A stretch of 34,507 nt of DNA from an uncultured Alphaproteobacteria bacterium (GTDB lineage: Bacteria; Pseudomonadota; Alphaproteobacteria; UBA11222). Shown here in pieces: positions 15,850 through 24,398 of the stretch. A program made the translations under genes and the position numbers. Below the pieces are notes generated by a model. The model was given only the letters and a program-made list of their open reading frames with translations, was not told where the DNA came from and made no database searches. Numbering within the stretch: the first letter of the stretch is position 1; the number at the start of each line of letters is the position of its first letter. The stretch lies in the NCBI GenBank assembly GCA_937888955.1, contig CALAQW010000029.1:1-34507 (forward strand), in the 5' to 3' direction.

Positions 15850-15912
15850 CGAGTTTAGGGAGGAAACGCCCAGGAAGGGCAACGGCGGGAGGGATGAAAA
15901 TCCCTGTGCCGT
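15821..15912 (-). ncRNA. Putative small RNA (or terminating leader) with CCUCCC motifs
   Basis: On the minus strand a promoter (-35 TTGAAT, 16-base spacer, -10 TAATAT) predicts a start at A15912. The transcript then folds immediately: a 10-bp hairpin CGGC/AGGGAT...ATCCCT/GCCG with a UUUC loop (15883-15911), a small GCCC-UUCCU-GGGC hairpin (15868-15880), and a perfect 9-bp terminator hairpin ending in seven U (15821-15849). Length is about 92 nt. CCUCCC appears unpaired twice, inside CAUCCCUCCCGCC and in UUUCCUCCCUAAA, like the anti-Shine-Dalgarno motifs of known alphaproteobacterial small RNAs. No ORF fits. The ribosome site of the downstream BKACE gene contains the exact complement GGGAGGG, so cis or trans control of that operon is possible. 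Confidence 0.7.
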
Positions 15913-15918
15913 GAATTC

Positions 15919-15946
15919 ATATTAGCTGAATCGTGGCGGCATTCAA
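15919..15946 (-). promoter_or_regulatory. Promoter of the putative small RNA
   Basis: Read on the minus strand: TTGAAT (15946-15941), 16 bases, TAATAT (15924-15919). Each box matches the consensus at four of six positions. The predicted start at 15912 falls one base before the first hairpin, a coherent layout. An A/T-rich stretch lies upstream, which could act as an UP-like element. Confidence 0.6.
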
Positions 15947-15986
15947 CAAAAAAATGCTGCTTTGCAACAAAATTTTTGCGTCGCAC

Positions 15987-16025
15987 AAAAATTAATTAAC
16001 ATGCTGATTTATATAATTAATTTTT
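15987..16025. repeat. A/T-only 12-bp perfect inverted repeat after the MFS gene
   Basis: AAAAATTAATTA (15987-15998) and TAATTAATTTTT (16014-16025) are exact reverse complements around a 15-base centre. It lies between the MFS stop and the small-RNA promoter. The right arm on the minus strand ends in T5, so it might end the MFS transcript, but a stem without G or C is weak. A binding site for an AT-preferring regulator is the alternative. Confidence 0.55.
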
Positions 16026-16091
16026 CTTATCTCCCAACATGCGAAAGCAAATCCGCCTTGGCTGCGACAAAATTTCCCGCAACCACGTAAC

Positions 16092-17351
16092 CTAAATTGT
16101 CGAATTTGGCGGGCAATCCGCGATTCGCCGATAAAAAAGCAGCGCCGCAATCAGGCTGAGCGCCAGAAATCCGAATACCAACTGATATGCCGCGACCGGC
16201 GCAGGCGCGCCAGGAGGCACGAATTGCCCGATTATCAACCCGGCCAGAAATTGCAGCAGCCCCGCGCCTGCCATATTGCCCATGTTGAGCAGGGTAATGC
16301 CGCGCCCCACCAATGCATCGGGGAAAATCGACCGCCCATGGGCCAGCGAGATCGCGGTATAGCCATTGCAAAACCCCAATACAATGAATAGTCCGGTGAC
16401 CGGGACAAGTCCGGATTCCGGTGCCAATGCCAACAACAGCAGCGCCGAGGCGCTTCCCGCACCGCCCAGCAGGATTGGCCGCTTGCGGCTGTTCATCCGA
16501 CGATCGAGCGGCCCCCAGAACAGCATGCCAAGTGCGACCGCGATCGACATCAGCAGCAATATATTGCCCCGCCCCGGCCCGTCGAGCCCATAGACATCAT
16601 TCAGAAATGGCGCGCCCCAAAGCCCCAATACGCTGATCATCGCGCCGTAGGCGACAAATTGCAGGGCAAAGATATAGGGCAAAGCGGGATTGCGCAGCAC
16701 CGCCCCCAGCCCGCGCATGCTCTGCAACAGGCTTTCGCGCGGACGTGGTGGCTGCAATTCCTGCGCAGGCGCATTGCGCACGGTTCCAAGCACAAGCAAT
16801 GCCATCAATGCGGTAATCACGGCCAATGCCCAAAAAGCACCGCGCCAGCCAATCCACTCCGAAACCGCGGCAAGCGGCGTCGTTGCAAGCAGTACCCCTA
16901 ACGTGCCCGCGGCAATCTGTATGCCCGACAATGTCGCAAACCGGTCGGCGGGAAACCAGCGTGTATAAATCATCAATGGGCCCATGAGCAGACAGGCGCA
17001 CCCGACGCCCATCATCACACGCCCGCTCCCAAGCCCCAAAAGACCATCGGCACGGGCAAAAATCACGCAACCGACAATCGCAAATATCATCAGCACAACC
17101 ATGGAATTACGCGCACCATAGCGGTCAAGCATCAGCCCGACAGGGATCTGTGCCAGTGCGAATGAAAAGAAGAAAGCGCCGCTCAACACCCCAAGCCCAC
17201 CGGGTGCAAGCTGCAGATCACGTGACAATTCCGGCGCGATCACACCGGTCGAAGACCGCAAGAACTGACTGATCATATAGGCGCCGCACAACACAGCGAC
17301 GAGTCCGATGACCCGCCACCTCCCTGGCATTGCTTGCTTGTCCTGCGGCAT
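16092..17351 (-). CDS. MFS transporter
   Basis: A 419-residue inner-membrane protein with 12 hydrophobic helices, a proton- or gradient-driven small-molecule carrier. The conserved loop between helices 2 and 3 reads GLMLDRYGARNSMV, the classic MFS motif A. The N-terminal FLRSSTGVIAPELSRDLQLAPGGLGVLSGAFFFSFALAQIPVG resembles nitrate/sugar-phosphate-like and CynX-like carriers, but I cannot name the solute. The start is the ATG at 17351 preceded by GGTGGA; the track uses a GTG nine bases earlier. It is 53 bases after the TerB-like gene on the same strand. Despite lying near the BKACE/dioxygenase operon, it is separated from it by the small-RNA terminator, so co-transcription is unlikely. Confidence 0.92.
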   Translation of the reverse strand: MPQDKQAMPGRWRVIGLVAVLCGAYMISQFLRSSTGVIAPELSRDLQLAPGGLGVLSGAFFFSFALAQIPVGLMLDRYGARNSMVVLMIFAIVGCVIFARADGLLGLGSGRVMMGVGCACLLMGPLMIYTRWFPADRFATLSGIQIAAGTLGVLLATTPLAAVSEWIGWRGAFWALAVITALMALLVLGTVRNAPAQELQPPRPRESLLQSMRGLGAVLRNPALPYIFALQFVAYGAMISVLGLWGAPFLNDVYGLDGPGRGNILLLMSIAVALGMLFWGPLDRRMNSRKRPILLGGAGSASALLLLALAPESGLVPVTGLFIVLGFCNGYTAISLAHGRSIFPDALVGRGITLLNMGNMAGAGLLQFLAGLIIGQFVPPGAPAPVAAYQLVFGFLALSLIAALLFYRRIADCPPNSTI

Positions 17352-17404
17352 TATTTCCACCGGACCGGGGGGTCTTGTGCCCGGCAGGGGTTCTTCGGTC
17401 TGGG

Positions 17405-17818
17405 CTATGCGGTTGTGTAGCGTGCGCGCACACCGCGTTCGATCGCCGCTGCATGCAGACGGTCGACATCAAGCTCATGCCGGATCAGTTCCAGTAAACG
17501 CAGCTCTTCCTGCTCGAGCGTACCGTCCGCTGCCGCCACCTCACAGGCCAGAGCATAAGCCGTTTCGCAAAGCGCGGGCGACAATGCCTCTTTCACAAGC
17601 CCCAGAACCGCATCCAGCCCGTCTTCGGGTTCAAGCAGGCTGACGCAATCCTCGGCCGCGGCAACCAGCGCATCACGATTAACCTCTTCAAAGACCGGCA
17701 GGCTTTCCACGATTCCGCCAATTGTGCGGAATTCGCGGTCGCGCATCACGCTATCGGCAGCGGACATGGTCACCATGACATAAATGAGCGCGCTTTGATG
17801 GTTGATCGTGGATGCCAT
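17405..17818 (-). CDS. TerB-like (tellurite resistance TerB family) protein
   Basis: A 137-residue all-helical protein from the ATG at 17818 (MASTINHQSALIYVMVTMSAADSVM), with GGAG 11 bases upstream; the 165-residue track ORF adds a leader that nearly reaches the helicase stop. The pattern MSAADSVMRDREFRTIGGIVESLP and then CEVAAADGTLEQEELRLLELIRHELDVD is the duplicated acidic helical signature of the TerB fold (conserved AAADG-type metal-binding loop). Proteins like this are widespread in alphaproteobacteria without the rest of the ter operon; their role is unclear, and resistance to tellurite should not be assumed. Neighbours are an iron-sulfur helicase and an MFS carrier. Confidence 0.85.
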   Translation of the reverse strand: MASTINHQSALIYVMVTMSAADSVMRDREFRTIGGIVESLPVFEEVNRDALVAAAEDCVSLLEPEDGLDAVLGLVKEALSPALCETAYALACEVAAADGTLEQEELRLLELIRHELDVDRLHAAAIERGVRARYTTA

Positions 17819-17898
17819 TGCTGATTTTTCTCCTGCTTGGACCGCAGCTTGCTGTCGCATGAAACTGCTGCCGACCCTATGGCGAGTATCCCGCCCGG

Positions 17899-20703
17899 TC
17901 AATCACCAAGAAATGCCCGCACAGCGCCGATCGTTTCAGCGATTCCGCAGCGCTCCACCGTGATATCGGGGGGAAAACAACTCGTCAGCCTTGTTGGCAT
18001 CTGCCTGTCGAGGATAACGAAGACACCCTTGTCATCCTGCTTGCGCAAGAGCCGCCCGAAAGCCTGCTTCAACTTCATGCGTGTCAGAAATTCATCATAG
18101 TGCCGCCCGCCAAACGCATTGCGCCTTGCGCGGTGCAGAATATCGGGGCGCGGCCAGGGCACCCTGTCAAAGACGATCAGCCGCAGCGCGCTTCCGGGCA
18201 CATCCACACCATCACGCACCGCATCGGTCCCGAGCAGGCAACTTGTCATATCGGCGCGGAAAATATCGACAAGCGTACCGACATCCATGCCGTCCACATG
18301 CTGCGCGTAAAGCGCGATATCCTGTTCGGCCAATGGAAAAGCGATCCGACTGTAAACCGCGCGCAACCTGTGTATCGCGGTGAAGATACCCAACCCCCCA
18401 CCGCCCGCCGCAAGAAACAGCTCCCGATATGCGGCGGCGGTTTGCGCGACATCGTTCTTTGCCAGATCCGATACGATGAAAACGCGACTTTGCGCGGCAT
18501 AGTCGAACGGCGACTCAAAGCGTGCCCGTCGCGTCGGCAATGGCAGATGTTGCACACCTGTGCGGATTTCCGCATCCGTCCAGTCATCAGGCAGATCCCC
18601 GGCCTTATCCTGCAGGGTCGCGGAGGTAATAAGCACGCCATCAGCGCCACTCAGCAAGGCCGAAGCGAAAGGCAAAGTGGGATCGACCCAGTGGCGTCTG
18701 ATCCCCACATCATTGTCGCGCCCGGCAATGCGCTCCAGTCCCGCCCAGTCGACGAATTCAGCCGGCGTCTCCCGATGCAGATCACGCAATATCTGTTCCC
18801 ATGAGGGCAACAGAACAAGCGCGCGGCGGCGCAGGCTTCTGCACACAGCATCGATCCGGTTACGCGAAGCACTGTCAAGCTGGCTCGTCTCATTATCAAG
18901 CCGCGACGCCAACGCATTTGAAAGACGCTTGAGCGGTTCGCCTATGCGGGCAAGTCCCCGGGCGAATGCGTCCGCCGCATCGAGCAATGGATCGGGCAGT
19001 TCGACCAGCTCCGCCTCCAGATCAAATCCCGAGCGTGGATCAGCCGCGCGTGCCAGAACCAACTGCCGCAACGCGGAAAAGAACTCCTCCGCCACTCCTT
19101 GCGGGCGACCCGCGTGCAACCTTTCGCGCCAGCCAGGCGCGGGCAGGATTGCCGCTGCACGGCGGGCTGCGATCAAGGCGCGGCCATCCTCCTCTTCCTC
19201 GGAAACCAGATCGCCGACCCGTTCTGTCAGACCACGCGCACGCCCACTCCGCTGCGCTTCCGCCCCGCGAATCCAGCGGCGCAGTTCGGCACACTCGAAA
19301 ACGCTGAGATGTGCGGAAAATGCGCTGTCGGCCGCCTGAAAAAGATGATGCCCCTCATCAAATATATATCTGCTTGGCGCGGCGGGCGTCAGTCTTTGCC
19401 CTTCTGCCCGATCAGTTGACTGTAGCGCTGTCCGCGACGGCTCCGACGACAGCTCCGGGATTTGCGGCTGCGGCTGCGCCAGGGCGGCATGGATCATGAC
19501 AAGCGCATGATTTGCAATCACAATTTCGGCTTGCCGCGCCTTGCGGATGGCCTTTTCGATAAAACATTTACGGTAATGTGTGCAGGCCGAATAGATGCAT
19601 TCCCCCCGATGATCGCTTAAACCTGAAACGAAATTCGCGCCCAGCAGCCCACCAAGCCATGCGGGGAAATCTCCACCGCTCAGATCGCCATCGCGGCAAT
19701 AGCGTGCCCAGCGGGCGATCAGACCGGGCCCTGCGGGATTTGCGGGCCGCCCGCCGATCATTGTTTCCTGAAGATTAAGCAGGCAGAGGTAATTTTCCCG
19801 CCCCTTACGAATTGCGACTTTTGCGGATTTTTCCGCCGGGTCGGCATACAGGCGATCGGTCTCACTGTCGATTTGGCGCTGCAAATTCTTTGTGTAGGTC
19901 GATACCCAGACGCAGCCATCATTCTGCCGCGCCCATATTTCCGCCGGCGCAAGATAAGCCGCTGTCTTGCCGATGCCGGTGCCGGCTTCGGCAAGGATCA
20001 CATGCGGATGCCCGGCCTGTTCGAGCGGCGCGAAGCTTTCTGCCGCAAGCGCCGCGAAATCCGCCTGCTTCTCCCGCTGCTCGGCCGCCTCACCAAGCAT
20101 CTGCCGCAACTTTTCGCGCGCCGCAGTCGCGGAAACAGGCCGATCACCGGCTGGCGGCGGTGGCGCAAACTCTTCCCACTCCGCAAGATGGCGCCAGATA
20201 TCCAGCCCGCCAAGCGGTCCGGCCGCCGATACCGGCGATCCGAGCCTGCCGGCAACTAACGCCCCCCATGACCAACCAGCACGCAGCATCTGCTGTGCGG
20301 CTTGCGCCGTCTCCTCACGGTCGGGATATCCGGGATCCGACAAGCCATCCAGCATCCGTTCGGCCGCAGAAAACAGCGACAGCGCCAGGCCGATCTGGTC
20401 ATCAGGCACAGGCAAGCCAAGTGCCGCAGCAATCCCCGCAGGCGTTGGAAGCACAAACCGGGCCGGATAGACGAACGCGAATAATTCCAGAATATCAAGA
20501 TGATGCATGCCCGGATTGGCATTGACCGACAATCTGCGGGCAACATTGCCCCGGTGGCATAGCAATAGCGGCCCTGCTTCCCAACGTTGCAGCGCCGCAC
20601 TGCGGTCAAGCTCCTCATATTCGCCGTCGGCACTGATCGCGATGGCCCCGGCCAGGCCCGGTAAAAGCACGGTTGGAAGCTGCAAAAGATCTGCGCTATC
20701 CAT
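17899..20703 (-). CDS. DinG/XPD-like ATP-dependent iron-sulfur DNA helicase
   Basis: A 934-residue superfamily 2 helicase. An N-terminal domain of about 200 residues (LLCHRGNVARRLSVN..MHHLDILELFAFVYPARF) precedes the motor. Walker A is ILAEAGTGIGKTAAYLAP (237-252), the Walker B box is DEGH (449-452) where most relatives have DEAH, and motif VI is QAFGRLLRKQ near the end. Four cysteines (307, 369, 374, 380) have the spacing of the 4Fe-4S cluster seen in DinG/XPD, including CIYSACTHYRKC. Members unwind damaged or structured DNA (R-loops, G-quadruplexes) with 5'-3' polarity. No LexA-type box was recognised upstream. Its ATG lacks a clear Shine-Dalgarno site and lies 49 bases after the kinase stop, so coupling is possible. 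Confidence 0.93.
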   Translation of the reverse strand: MDSADLLQLPTVLLPGLAGAIAISADGEYEELDRSAALQRWEAGPLLLCHRGNVARRLSVNANPGMHHLDILELFAFVYPARFVLPTPAGIAAALGLPVPDDQIGLALSLFSAAERMLDGLSDPGYPDREETAQAAQQMLRAGWSWGALVAGRLGSPVSAAGPLGGLDIWRHLAEWEEFAPPPPAGDRPVSATAAREKLRQMLGEAAEQREKQADFAALAAESFAPLEQAGHPHVILAEAGTGIGKTAAYLAPAEIWARQNDGCVWVSTYTKNLQRQIDSETDRLYADPAEKSAKVAIRKGRENYLCLLNLQETMIGGRPANPAGPGLIARWARYCRDGDLSGGDFPAWLGGLLGANFVSGLSDHRGECIYSACTHYRKCFIEKAIRKARQAEIVIANHALVMIHAALAQPQPQIPELSSEPSRTALQSTDRAEGQRLTPAAPSRYIFDEGHHLFQAADSAFSAHLSVFECAELRRWIRGAEAQRSGRARGLTERVGDLVSEEEEDGRALIAARRAAAILPAPGWRERLHAGRPQGVAEEFFSALRQLVLARAADPRSGFDLEAELVELPDPLLDAADAFARGLARIGEPLKRLSNALASRLDNETSQLDSASRNRIDAVCRSLRRRALVLLPSWEQILRDLHRETPAEFVDWAGLERIAGRDNDVGIRRHWVDPTLPFASALLSGADGVLITSATLQDKAGDLPDDWTDAEIRTGVQHLPLPTRRARFESPFDYAAQSRVFIVSDLAKNDVAQTAAAYRELFLAAGGGGLGIFTAIHRLRAVYSRIAFPLAEQDIALYAQHVDGMDVGTLVDIFRADMTSCLLGTDAVRDGVDVPGSALRLIVFDRVPWPRPDILHRARRNAFGGRHYDEFLTRMKLKQAFGRLLRKQDDKGVFVILDRQMPTRLTSCFPPDITVERCGIAETIGAVRAFLGD

Positions 20704-20752
20704 CGCCGCACCCGGCAGGTGTCTGAAACCGGACTGGAACCACTTGTCTCAC

Positions 20753-22615
20753 CTATTGGGCGGGAACGCGATATGATTGCAGCAAATCATGCAACGCTTC
20801 ATGATTGACAGGCTTTGTCAGCACATTATCCATTCCCGCCTGCCGGCAACGCTCATAATGATCTTCGAATGCATGCGCGGTCAGCGCGATTATCGGAACC
20901 CTTCCCGCAGCTCCGGGAAGTTCACGAATCTTCCGCGTTGCCCCCAGCCCGTCAAGATCAGGCATCTCAAGATCCATCAGGATGAGGTCAAACCCACCCT
21001 CGGATGCCGCATCAACCGCCGCGCGCCCGCCTCCGACGATGACTGCCGAATGTCCGAATGCGGATAAAATTGCCGCCAGCACCCGCTGATTGACTTCATG
21101 ATCATCGACGACAAGGATCCGCAACTTCTCCCCTTCTTGAAGATCAGCCTTATCCGTCGCGACTTTTTTCGCCGCCATATGCCGTGCGCCTTCCGCCTGC
21201 ATATCGCTATCCTGTTCGGCAATTTGCACAGGTATCTCGAACCAGAATTCGCTTCCCCGACCCTCACGGCTTACCACACCGATCTCACCGCCCATCAGAT
21301 TGACCAGACGCTTACAAATGGCAAGCCCCAGCCCGGTGCCGCCATAGCGACGCGTAATTGTCTGATCGACCTGACTGAATTCCTTGAAAATAATGGACAA
21401 GGCACGTTCGGGAATGCCGATCCCCGTATCGGTCACGGTGAATCGCAATCGTGGTTCCCCCGCCTGCGCACCGGTTTGGCCGTTCGCCCAACCAATCGCA
21501 AGATCGACGCTGCCCCGCTCGGTAAATTTCAACGCATTACCGATCAGGTTGAAAAGGATTTGCCGGATTCTGGCGGTGTCGCAGATCACTTCAGCAGGCA
21601 CGTCTTCCGCAATCCGGCAAGACAGCCCGACCCCTTTTTCCTCAGCCCGCGCCGACAGCAACGTCACCGTACTGTTGATCGCCTGCCGCAAATTGCTGCG
21701 CACCTTGTGCAAGCGTAGCTTCCCCGTCTCAAGCTGTTCAAAATCAAGCAGATCATTGACCAGACTGTCCAACGTTTCCGCCGAATCGTGAATGGCGTCG
21801 AGATATTCACGCTGCTTTGGCTCAAGCCGCGTCCGCTGCAACAGGTCGGTCATCCCGATGATACCATTCATCGGCGTGCGCAGCTCATGGCTGACTGTGG
21901 CGATAAAGCGCGACTTCGCGCGGGTGCCGGCTTCGGCTGCATCGCGCGCCAGCTCCGCATTCTGGCGCGCCTGTTCAGCAAGAATATTCGCCTCGGATAA
22001 TTGATCGACCAGCTCCACATTCTCAAAGCGCAAATTGATCGACCCGAGCTGCATATCATGCAGTTGCCGCGCCCATCCAAGCAGGCTTGCATAATAGAGG
22101 CAGCCCATGGCCAGCAGCGCCAGACTGATCGGTTGTGCATCCAGCAGCAGTGCCAGCCCCGGCGGCACCGCAGCCGCAAGGTAGAAGGCGTAAAGCGCAG
22201 GAGGGTAGATGGAACGCGACATGGTCGCCGACAATGAGATCGACAGCAGACACAAACCAAGCAGAGAGATTTTTGGTAAAGAATCAGGCGCAAACCAAAG
22301 GAAACCCGCCGATCCCCAGCTTAACCCCGTTACCACCGACAACAGGGAGAAGCGGGCACCGATTTGCTGCGCGGACAGTTTTGAAAAGCCCGTGTCAGTG
22401 TGGATTTTCCGCAGGCGGTCAAAGCCAAGTGTCCCCAGAATCTGCAGGCCAACTACGAATATCGGTGCCCAGAACGGACCGTCTTCATTGAAGACCAGCC
22501 CCATCATCCCAAGCCCCAAAATCGGGATGTATCGGGTTGCCCGGCTCAATTCCAGCAACAATGCGACCTGGGCTTCCAGCCGCCGCTGTTCTATGCTTGA
22601 TGCAACTTCGGACAA
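20753..22615 (-). CDS. Hybrid sensor histidine kinase/response regulator
   Basis: A 620-residue membrane kinase with about six hydrophobic helices in residues 28-185, no periplasmic sensor of note, a coiled linker (195-235), then HisKA with [13 protein letters not shown] (His243), HATPase with [15 protein letters not shown] and GGTGLGL, and a C-terminal receiver with VVDDHEVN (Asp504/505), phospho-acceptor Asp548 in [13 protein letters not shown], and KPV (Lys601). There is no HPt domain, so a separate phosphotransfer protein would be needed for a full relay. The start is TTG 22615 with AAGG 6 bases upstream; no in-frame ATG lies upstream. The signal is unknown. It is the first gene of a minus-strand run with the helicase and is divergent from lysK. 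Confidence 0.94.
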   Translation of the reverse strand: MSEVASSIEQRRLEAQVALLLELSRATRYIPILGLGMMGLVFNEDGPFWAPIFVVGLQILGTLGFDRLRKIHTDTGFSKLSAQQIGARFSLLSVVTGLSWGSAGFLWFAPDSLPKISLLGLCLLSISLSATMSRSIYPPALYAFYLAAAVPPGLALLLDAQPISLALLAMGCLYYASLLGWARQLHDMQLGSINLRFENVELVDQLSEANILAEQARQNAELARDAAEAGTRAKSRFIATVSHELRTPMNGIIGMTDLLQRTRLEPKQREYLDAIHDSAETLDSLVNDLLDFEQLETGKLRLHKVRSNLRQAINSTVTLLSARAEEKGVGLSCRIAEDVPAEVICDTARIRQILFNLIGNALKFTERGSVDLAIGWANGQTGAQAGEPRLRFTVTDTGIGIPERALSIIFKEFSQVDQTITRRYGGTGLGLAICKRLVNLMGGEIGVVSREGRGSEFWFEIPVQIAEQDSDMQAEGARHMAAKKVATDKADLQEGEKLRILVVDDHEVNQRVLAAILSAFGHSAVIVGGGRAAVDAASEGGFDLILMDLEMPDLDGLGATRKIRELPGAAGRVPIIALTAHAFEDHYERCRQAGMDNVLTKPVNHEALHDLLQSYRVPAQ

Positions 22616-22646
22616 TGGCGGCCTTATCGTAACCGATTTTCCATCA

Positions 22647-22675
22647 TTGACGGGGGTGTTCCCCGCCCCTACATT
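22647..22675 (+). promoter_or_regulatory. Putative lysK promoter
   Basis: TTGACG (22647-22652), a 17-base spacer and TACATT (22670-22675) match the sigma-70 consensus at five and four of six positions. The start would be near 22682, a 45-base leader before the lysK ATG. It lies in the 111-base gap shared with the divergent kinase. Confidence 0.55.
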
Positions 22676-22726
22676 CGCGACCCGATTTTCGCCCGTGGCA
22701 AATGCCGCCTGATCTTTATAGCATCC

Positions 22727-24310
22727 ATGTCCGACTCATACGAAACCTATCTCAACAGCAAAGCCTGGCCTTTCGAAGAAGCACGGCGATTGCTCAAACG
22801 CACTGGCGGCAAACTGCCTGACAAGGGGCATGTGCTGTTTGAAACAGGCTATGGGCCGAGCGGGCTGCCGCATATCGGTACATTCGGCGAAGTTGCGCGC
22901 ACTGCGATGGTGCAGCATGCCTTTGCGCAGCTGAGCGATATTCCGAGCCGGCTTATCTGTTTTTCCGATGATCTGGACGGGATGCGGCGGGTGCCCGACA
23001 ATGTGCCGAATGCCGACATGCTGTCGCAACATCTGAAGAAACCGCTGACCCAGGTGCCAGACCCGTTTGGCGAGCATGAAAGCTTCGGGCATCACAACAA
23101 TGCGCGGCTGCGCGCCTTTCTCGATGCGTTCGGCTTCGATTATGAATTTGTCAGCGCGAGCGAGATGTACCGCTCCGGACAGTTCGATACGACATTGTTG
23201 CGGATTCTCGAGAATTATGAGGCTGTAATCAATGTAGTGCTGCCCGAACTTGGCGAAGAACGGCGCAAGACCTATAGCCCGTTCCTGCCGATCTGCACGA
23301 AAACCGGCCGTGTGCTCGAAGTGCCCATCGTCGAAACCCGGCCTGCGTCAGGCACGGTGATCTATCGCGACGAAGATGGCACGCTGACCGAAACGCCGGT
23401 GACAGGCGGCCACTGCAAGCTGCAATGGCGCGCGGACTGGGCCATGCGCTGGGCCGCGCTTGACGTCGATTACGAAATGTCGGGCAAGGACCTGATGACA
23501 TCAGTGCAGCTGAGCAGCCGGATCTGCAAGATCATTGGCGGCCGCCCGCCCGAAGGGTTTAATTATGAGCTGTTTCTGGATGAAAATGGCGAGCGGATAT
23601 CAAAATCGCGTGGCAACGGGCTGACGATCGATGAATGGCTGCGCTATGCCTCGCCTGAAAGCCTGCAACTATTCATGTTCCAGAAACCGCGCAAGGCAAA
23701 GCGGCTTTATTTCGATGTTATTCCCAAGGCGGTGGACGAATATCTGTCGCATCTTGCCGCCTTTTCGGATCAGGCGCTTGCTGACCGGCTGAATAATCCG
23801 GTCTGGCATATTCATCATGGCGAACCGCCGGTGGAAGATGTGCCGATTTCCTTCTCGATCCTGCTTAACCTGGTCAGCGCCAGCAATTCCGAAGATCGCA
23901 ATGTGCTGTGGGGCTTTATCCGGCGTTATCTGCCCGACGCGACCGCGGATGTACATCCCATTCTTGACAGCCTCGTGGATCGGGCGATCGCCTATTATCA
24001 CGATTTCGTCAAACCTGCGAAAAACTATCGCCTGCCGACGGAGACAGAGGCCAAAGCCCTGCGCGCACTGTCGGATGCGCTTGGCGATCTGCCCACCGAT
24101 TCTGACGCTGCCACATTGCAAAACACGGTTTTTGCGGTCGGCAAGGAACATGGCTTTGATAATCTGCGCAGCTGGTTCCAGACGCTTTACGAGATTCTGC
24201 TCGGGCAAAGCCAGGGGCCACGCATGGGTTCCTTCATCGCGCTTTATGGCATTGCGGAAACGCGCGCATTGATTGCCCGCGTTCTGGCGGGTGAAGATCT
24301 GGCGAGCTGA
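22727..24310 (+). CDS. lysK: Lysine--tRNA ligase, class I (archaeal-type)
   Basis: A 527-residue class I lysyl-tRNA synthetase that charges tRNA-Lys with lysine. HIGH-box region [20 protein letters not shown] (43-62) and KMSKS-box equivalent [17 protein letters not shown] (289 onward) are both intact. The long zinc-free middle [28 protein letters not shown] and the [13 protein letters not shown] segment are family-typical. Most bacteria use the unrelated class II enzyme; class I is normal in alphaproteobacteria, which supports the taxon call. No Shine-Dalgarno site is visible before the ATG (CTTTATAGCATCC), so initiation may be leader-weak. A secreted TPR gene follows on the same strand. Confidence 0.96.
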   Translation: MSDSYETYLNSKAWPFEEARRLLKRTGGKLPDKGHVLFETGYGPSGLPHIGTFGEVARTAMVQHAFAQLSDIPSRLICFSDDLDGMRRVPDNVPNADMLSQHLKKPLTQVPDPFGEHESFGHHNNARLRAFLDAFGFDYEFVSASEMYRSGQFDTTLLRILENYEAVINVVLPELGEERRKTYSPFLPICTKTGRVLEVPIVETRPASGTVIYRDEDGTLTETPVTGGHCKLQWRADWAMRWAALDVDYEMSGKDLMTSVQLSSRICKIIGGRPPEGFNYELFLDENGERISKSRGNGLTIDEWLRYASPESLQLFMFQKPRKAKRLYFDVIPKAVDEYLSHLAAFSDQALADRLNNPVWHIHHGEPPVEDVPISFSILLNLVSASNSEDRNVLWGFIRRYLPDATADVHPILDSLVDRAIAYYHDFVKPAKNYRLPTETEAKALRALSDALGDLPTDSDAATLQNTVFAVGKEHGFDNLRSWFQTLYEILLGQSQGPRMGSFIALYGIAETRALIARVLAGEDLAS

Positions 24311-24398
24311 CTTCCGCGTCAATAAATCACACACGAAATCACACACCCCGCAGTCAAGATCACTGTTCCGCCGCAACCAATCCGCCTATCATGCGGTT

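Noticed and set aside
14982-15914. 310-residue + strand ORF opposite the BKACE gene and the small-RNA region
   Set aside because: It is a shadow of the BKACE reading frame; the part beyond it reads through the terminator hairpin and has low-complexity basic sequence.
19812-20525. 237-residue + strand ORF opposite the helicase
   Set aside because: Arg/Pro/Ala-rich antisense shadow of a helicase with all motifs intact.
24273-24398. N-terminal 42-residue extension of the secreted TPR protein
   Set aside because: It begins inside lysK and would put the signal peptide far from the N-terminus.
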